NCBI GenBank assembly: GCA_017478685.1
Contig: JAFVDC010000122.1
Span: 1-9,821 of the forward strand
Direction: 5' to 3'
Length of the DNA: 9,821 nucleotides
Origin: Bacteroidales bacterium
GTDB taxonomy: Bacteria; Bacteroidota; Bacteroidia; Bacteroidales; UBA932
The position numbers and the translations under genes are program-made. This document shows, one piece after another, positions 6,832 through 9,821 of the stretch; position 1 is the stretch's first letter, and every line of letters begins with the position of its first letter. Below the pieces are notes generated by a model. That model saw only the letters and a program-made list of their open reading frames with translations. It was not told the DNA's origin and ran no database searches.

Positions 6832-7541
6832 GCGTCAACCATTGCAAGCGTTGCAACCGATATCCTTACGGAGGGCCCCAGGGCTCTCCGTAGTGTTATC
6901 CAGCATTCGGAAAGCGTGGCGCCGGTGGTAAAAGTGTCATCAACTATCAGCACGTGCCTTGCCGGAATCGAGTGTGACACCCTGAAAGCCCCGCTTATGT
7001 TCACAAGCCTTTCTTCGGCATTAAGCGCTGTCTGGCTTTTTGTCCTTCGGCCCCTTTTAAGGATGTCTGTACGGAGGTTGGCCCCAAGTGCCTTGGCTAT
7101 TTCCCGGGCGATGACCTCCGCCTGGTTGTATCCGCGGCCGAACTTTCGCCTCCAGTGAAGCGGCACCGGAATCACGGTGTCCACATCCTGGAAGTGCCCG
7201 GCCTTGGCAAGGCTTGCACCAAGCAAAGAGGCGAACCACCTTCCTGCAGAAACATTCCCGCCATACTTAAGCGCCTGAGGGATACGCTTGTATGGGTTTT
7301 CGGCATGGTAGAACAGAAGGGACGCGGCGTAGGCGTACTCCATGTTTTCATCCGGAGCCCTTATCCGCTCCAGGGTTTCGTTGAAGCGGTCGGCCATTAT
7401 GTTGTGGGGCTGCTCCCACGTGTAAGTGAGGGGAAGGTCCGCTGCGCACCATATGCACAGCTGCTCCTCCCTTGCTCCAAGCTGCCTGCCACAGACTATG
7501 CACTCCCGTGGCAGAAGTAAATCTGTAAGTTCCCGTATCAT
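6828..7541 (-). CDS. comF: ComF family amidophosphoribosyltransferase-like protein
   Basis: A 237-aa ComF/GntX-type protein, a family linked to DNA uptake in competent bacteria but of unclear biochemical role. The N-terminus has a four-cysteine zinc-ribbon-like motif (C14, C17, C29, C32 in CIVCGRQ and LCIWC). The middle has the family block VIPVPLHWRRKFGRGYNQAEVIA (133-155), and the C-terminal half has the type I phosphoribosyltransferase PRPP loop LIVDDTFTTGATL (198-210). The frame is open 8 codons upstream, but the ATG at 7541 (MIRELTDLLLP) gives the usual family N-terminus and lies 5 nt after a TATCTTTG -7 box. It converges on the metal ATPase with a 4-bp overlap and no terminator between them. 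Confidence 0.93.
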   Translation of the reverse strand: MIRELTDLLLPRECIVCGRQLGAREEQLCIWCAADLPLTYTWEQPHNIMADRFNETLERIRAPDENMEYAYAASLLFYHAENPYKRIPQALKYGGNVSAGRWFASLLGASLAKAGHFQDVDTVIPVPLHWRRKFGRGYNQAEVIAREIAKALGANLRTDILKRGRRTKSQTALNAEERLVNISGAFRVSHSIPARHVLIVDDTFTTGATLSECWITLRRALGPSVRISVATLAMVDA

Positions 7542-7546
7542 GGCAA

Positions 7547-7554
7547 CAAAGATA
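7547..7554 (-). promoter_or_regulatory. -7 box of comF
   Basis: On the minus strand TATCTTTG (7554-7547) matches TAnnTTTG and lies 5 nt before the comF ATG at 7541. This is the same box, at nearly the same distance, as in front of cdaA. No TTG is found 20 nt upstream, so the -33 element is weak or absent. Transcripts from here would be leaderless or nearly so. Confidence 0.45.
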
Positions 7555-7572
7555 ATACAAGGCAAAAATGCG

Positions 7573-7708
7573 GGTGGAGGTTAAACCGTTGATACACAGG
7601 CGTTTACAAGATTGTCTACCAGAACTATTTCTGGTAGAAGATTGCGTAAGCGCTTGGAGGACAAATAGTTGGCCTGCACCATAGGGGGAGAAAAATAGAG
7701 GGCGGGGG
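7573..7708 (-). repeat. Paired intergenic element, copy B (upstream of comF)
   Basis: The counterpart of 4639-4779, on the opposite strand. On the minus strand it runs from CCCCCGCC (7708-7701) through TTCTCCCCCTATGGTG (7692-7677) to TTTAACCTCCACC (7585-7573). The 67-nt core (7639-7573) aligns without gaps to 4713-4779. It starts close to the -33 box of the divergent mutL operon and ends upstream of comF, the same arrangement as copy A between cdaA and the ATPase. A 67-codon minus-strand frame covers it (7784-7581), but it shows no sign of being a gene. Confidence 0.75.
7615..7638. repeat. Perfect 10-bp hairpin in element copy B
   Basis: TCTACCAGAA (7615-7624), loop CTAT, TTCTGGTAGA (7629-7638). 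It occupies the position of the two direct half-sites in copy A. No T-run follows on either strand, so it does not look like an intrinsic terminator. It could form a cruciform, an RNA hairpin or a palindromic operator. Confidence 0.7.
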
Positions 7709-7715
7709 CACTAAG

Positions 7716-7746
7716 TTGCAAAGCCGCCAAAAAATTGATACATTTG
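7716..7746 (+). promoter_or_regulatory. Promoter of the small membrane protein-mutL operon
   Basis: A TTG -33 box (7716-7718) is followed after 20 nt by TACATTTG (7739-7746), matching the Bacteroidota consensus in both sequence and spacing. The start codon at 7768 follows after a 21-nt A-rich leader without a Shine-Dalgarno sequence, which is usual in this phylum. Confidence 0.7.
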
Positions 7747-7767
7747 TAAACTAAAGAAGAATAAGTT

Positions 7768-8079
7768 ATGGCCAGTCTGTTCAATTTCGGCTTTTTCGGG
7801 AATCAGCCGCACAGGGTTTTCAACTACAAGCCCCGCTACTATGACCCAGAAGAAGAAAAGCGCAAGGCAATGTTCGGAGACGTGGATGGCAGCAACGACG
7901 CCGCCCGCAAAGACGGCTCCTATGTTCCCGGCAGCAGCCTTCGCGGCGCCTTCCGCAACGGAAACTACATGAAAACCCGCTCAGACATGCGTACCGCCCA
8001 CACCGTAATCACCATCATCACCCTTATCCTCATTGTGGCGGTACTCATTTTCATGGCCAAATTCTTTGAGTTACTATAA
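7768..8079 (+). CDS. Small conserved membrane protein upstream of mutL
   Basis: A 103-aa protein of unknown function. The N-terminal part FNFGFFGNQPHRVFNYKPRYYDPEEEKRK (about 5-33) resembles short Bacteroidota proteins with an FNY.PRYYD motif that are often found beside mutL. This is from recall of the family and not from a search. A flexible Gly/Ser/Asp-rich middle follows, then one hydrophobic segment (about 78-97, VITIITLILIVAVLIFMAKF) near the C-terminus, so it is probably a single-pass, tail-anchored inner-membrane protein with a cytosolic N-terminal domain. There is no signal peptide. The stop TAA (8077-8079) overlaps the mutL ATG by one base (TAATG), so the two are translationally coupled, and both are served by the promoter at 7716-7746. 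A role in mismatch repair is not implied by the sequence. Confidence 0.88.
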   Translation: MASLFNFGFFGNQPHRVFNYKPRYYDPEEEKRKAMFGDVDGSNDAARKDGSYVPGSSLRGAFRNGNYMKTRSDMRTAHTVITIITLILIVAVLIFMAKFFELL

Positions 8080-9821
8080 TGGAACTGAAGATATTACCAA
8101 AGAATATCGCGGACATGATTGCTGCCGGGGAGGTGGTCCAGAGGCCGGCCTCGGTGGTCAAGGAACTCATGGAGAATGCGGTGGACGCCGGTGCCACGGA
8201 CATAAAGGTTGCCGTGACAGACGCCGGCCGTACGCTTATCCAGGTGATAGACAACGGTTGCGGCATGACCCCTGACGACGCCGTTCTGTGCTTCGAGCGC
8301 CACGCCACGTCCAAGCTTGCCAGTGCCGAAGACCTCCATAACATCCTGACCTTCGGCTTCAGGGGAGAGGCTCTTGCATCAATTGCCGCCGTGGCCGAAG
8401 TAACCCTGAGGACCCGCACCGCAGAGGAAGAATCCGGCGTGGAAGTCCAGATGGCGGCGTCGGAGAACAAGGGCACCAAGGAAATCTCATGCCCGATCGG
8501 CACAAATATAGCCGTCCGCAACCTCTTCTATAACATCCCGGCAAGAAGGAAGTTCCTGAAATCAGACAATGTGGAGCTCCGGCACATCGTGGAGGAATTC
8601 CAAAGAGTTGCCCTCACGCGCCCGGACATAGGCTTCACCCTTACCCACAACGGCCGTGACATCCATGTGGTAAAGCCCGCCAAAAGCTTCAAGTTCCGCA
8701 TCCAGGACCTCCTTGGCCCCGCCATCGTGGGAGACGTGGTGGACATTGAGGCCGATACCACAATAGTCACCCTCCGCGGATACGCCGGCCGCCCGGAAAG
8801 CGCCCGCAAAACCCTCGGGAACCAGTTTTTCTTTGTGAACGGCAGGTATTTCCGCAGCCCCTACCTCCACAAGGCCGTGATGAAGGCCTACGAAAACCTT
8901 ATCCCGGACGGCACCACGCCCTCCTATTTCCTCTACCTGGACGTAGACCCCTCCACAATAGACGTAAACATCCATCCCACCAAGGCCGAAATCAAGTTCG
9001 AGGAAGAGCAGCTCCTCTTCCAGACCGTCTTTGCGGCGGTGAAGGAAGCCATGGGCCGAAACGGAATTGCCGGGAACATAGACTTTGACAACCCGGAGGC
9101 CCGGGAAATGCCCGTAATCGGCACCCGCTTTGAGGAATACACCCCTTCCAGCATACCTACGGTGGGGCTGGATCCGGACTATGATCCCTTCCAGCAGATG
9201 CCCGGTCAAGCCGGGCATGACGCCGGCACTTATTCCCGCTACATAGACAGGTCGGAGAACTATGGGGCGCTGTTTGAGAACAGAACCCTTCCAACCTCGC
9301 AAATACTTGTGGTCCAGGGGAAATACATCCTCATGCAAAGCGCCACCGGCATTATGGCCGTGAATGTGCGCCGTGCAAAGGAGCGCCTCTTCTTTGACCG
9401 CGCCCTGAAGGCCCTAACCCAGGAAGCCCACGTCACCCAGCAGGCGCTTTTCCCCGTCAACGTGACAGTTGGCGTGGAAGGCCGTCTCACCCTGGACGCC
9501 CATGCCGAAACCCTCAAGAAACTGGGCTTCGACATCGCTCCCTTCGGCCCGGACAGCGTGGTTGTAAACGGCGTCCCTGAAGGCTACAGCGCAGAGCCCG
9601 GCAAGGCCGAAGCCATGGTGGGGGACCTCCTCCTCATCCTCTCCGACGACGGCAGTTCTCTTCCCGGAGTCATGGAGCAGGCCATTGCTGGCAAGTTCGC
9701 CCTCCTTGGCGCCGCGTCCGGAGACAAGCTCACATCCCCGCTGGAAGCCCAGCGCCTTGTGGATGCCCTTCTCCAAAGCGACAACCCGGAATTCACCCCT
9801 TCCGGCAAAAAAATCCTGTAC
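8079..9821 (+). CDS. mutL: DNA mismatch repair protein MutL (3' end beyond window)
   Basis: 581 codons of MutL are visible and the frame runs off the window. MutL is the GHKL ATPase that links mismatch recognition by MutS to strand removal. The N-terminal ATPase motifs are complete: E32/N33/D36 in KELMENAVDAGA, DNGCGM (58-63), FERHATSKL (72-80), GFRGEALASI (93-102), plus the NGRYFRSPYLHKA and DVNIHPTKAEIKFEEE segments of the transducer domain. A linker (about 350-400) contains a palindromic repeat in frame. The C-terminal dimerisation domain has NVRRAKERL (429-437), where endonuclease-type MutL has DQHAxxE, and it ends with the FTPSGKKIL segment where others have CPHGRP. This suggests a MutL without nuclease activity, and no mutH is visible. 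Only the extreme C-terminus seems to be missing. Start chosen at ATG 8079 because it places the conserved LPxxIAxxIAAGEV segment at the normal distance and overlaps the preceding stop. Confidence 0.96.
   Translation, partial: MELKILPKNIADMIAAGEVVQRPASVVKELMENAVDAGATDIKVAVTDAGRTLIQVIDNGCGMTPDDAVLCFERHATSKLASAEDLHNILTFGFRGEALASIAAVAEVTLRTRTAEEESGVEVQMAASENKGTKEISCPIGTNIAVRNLFYNIPARRKFLKSDNVELRHIVEEFQRVALTRPDIGFTLTHNGRDIHVVKPAKSFKFRIQDLLGPAIVGDVVDIEADTTIVTLRGYAGRPESARKTLGNQFFFVNGRYFRSPYLHKAVMKAYENLIPDGTTPSYFLYLDVDPSTIDVNIHPTKAEIKFEEEQLLFQTVFAAVKEAMGRNGIAGNIDFDNPEAREMPVIGTRFEEYTPSSIPTVGLDPDYDPFQQMPGQAGHDAGTYSRYIDRSENYGALFENRTLPTSQILVVQGKYILMQSATGIMAVNVRRAKERLFFDRALKALTQEAHVTQQALFPVNVTVGVEGRLTLDAHAETLKKLGFDIAPFGPDSVVVNGVPEGYSAEPGKAEAMVGDLLLILSDDGSSLPGVMEQAIAGKFALLGAASGDKLTSPLEAQRLVDALLQSDNPEFTPSGKKILY
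9196..9222. repeat. 27-nt palindromic repeat, copy 2, in frame inside mutL
   Basis: The hairpin ATGCCCGG (9198-9205), loop TCAAG (9206-9210), CCGGGCAT (9211-9218) has the same AG and GACG flanks as copy 1 at 68-94. It differs from copy 1 only at 9200 and 9216, which pair with each other. In mutL it encodes residues 374-381, MPGQAGHD, in the linker between the ATPase and dimerisation domains, without breaking the frame. Confidence 0.75.

Noticed and set aside
4639..7708. Invertible DNA segment (ATPase plus comF) bounded by the two inverted elements
   Set aside because: The copies are too diverged for efficient homologous recombination, no long identical inverted repeat exists, and no recombinase gene is in the window.
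7581..7784. 67-codon minus-strand frame covering intergenic element B, with a matching short frame and shared stop in element A
   Set aside because: The frame in A is interrupted by TGA (4685-4687) and has no ATG. Differences between the copies within the shared frame are spread evenly over the three codon positions, so there is no coding-type selection. The frame also crosses the mutL-operon promoter.
8562..9338. 258-codon minus-strand frame opposite mutL
   Set aside because: It is antisense to conserved MutL coding sequence with no recognisable domain. It is a shadow of GC-rich codons.

Overview
The window looks like a chromosomal segment of a Bacteroidota (probably Bacteroidales) genome of moderately high GC. 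This is inferred from three things: matches to the Bacteroidota promoter consensus (TTG, about 20 nt, TAnnTTTG) upstream of start codons; a small RYYDPE-type membrane protein coupled to mutL; and the general look of the MutL, MutS2 and CdaA proteins. No tRNA, rRNA, CRISPR array, transposase or integrase was recognised. The content is mainly housekeeping, and the oddities lie in the intergenic DNA and in one degenerate enzyme.

Layout. Positions 1-66 hold the last codons of a plus-strand gene. Next come a 27-nt palindromic repeat (68-94) and a minus-strand run of four tightly packed genes that reads from right to left: cdaA (diadenylate cyclase, 4601-3777), mutS2 (3773-1260), yraN (1258-884) and a shortened mannose-1-phosphate guanylyltransferase-like gene (868-98). 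Gaps within this run are 3, 1 and 15 nt, so it is probably one operon driven by a promoter just upstream of cdaA. A divergent intergenic region (4602-4845) separates it from a plus-strand Zn/Cd-type P1B ATPase with a His-rich N-terminus (4846-6831). That gene converges with a minus-strand comF-type phosphoribosyltransferase gene (7541-6828); their stop codons share one CTAG. A second divergent intergenic region (7542-7767) leads to a plus-strand pair: a 103-aa membrane protein (7768-8079) and mutL (8079 to the window edge), coupled through an overlapping TAATG.

Most interesting observation: the two divergent intergenic regions contain the same roughly 140-bp noncoding element in opposite orientation. 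A 67-nt core aligns without gaps at 56/67 identity. In both places the element starts beside the -33 box of the divergent gene (cdaA or the mutL operon) and ends upstream of the other gene (ATPase or comF). One copy carries two direct TTCTACCAGA half-sites. In the other, the second half-site is reversed, giving a perfect 10-bp hairpin. A flanking stem differs between copies partly by pair-preserving changes. I do not recognise this element.

A second repeat family, an 8-bp GC-rich hairpin with a TCAAG loop, occurs at 68-94 and again in frame inside mutL (9196-9222). The two copies differ only by one compensatory base-pair change.

The window links c-di-AMP synthesis (CdaA), DNA/ribosome quality control (MutS2), mismatch repair (MutL), a DNA-uptake-type phosphoribosyltransferase (ComF) and metal export. 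Apart from the apparent operon structure, a functional link among them is not shown by the sequence.
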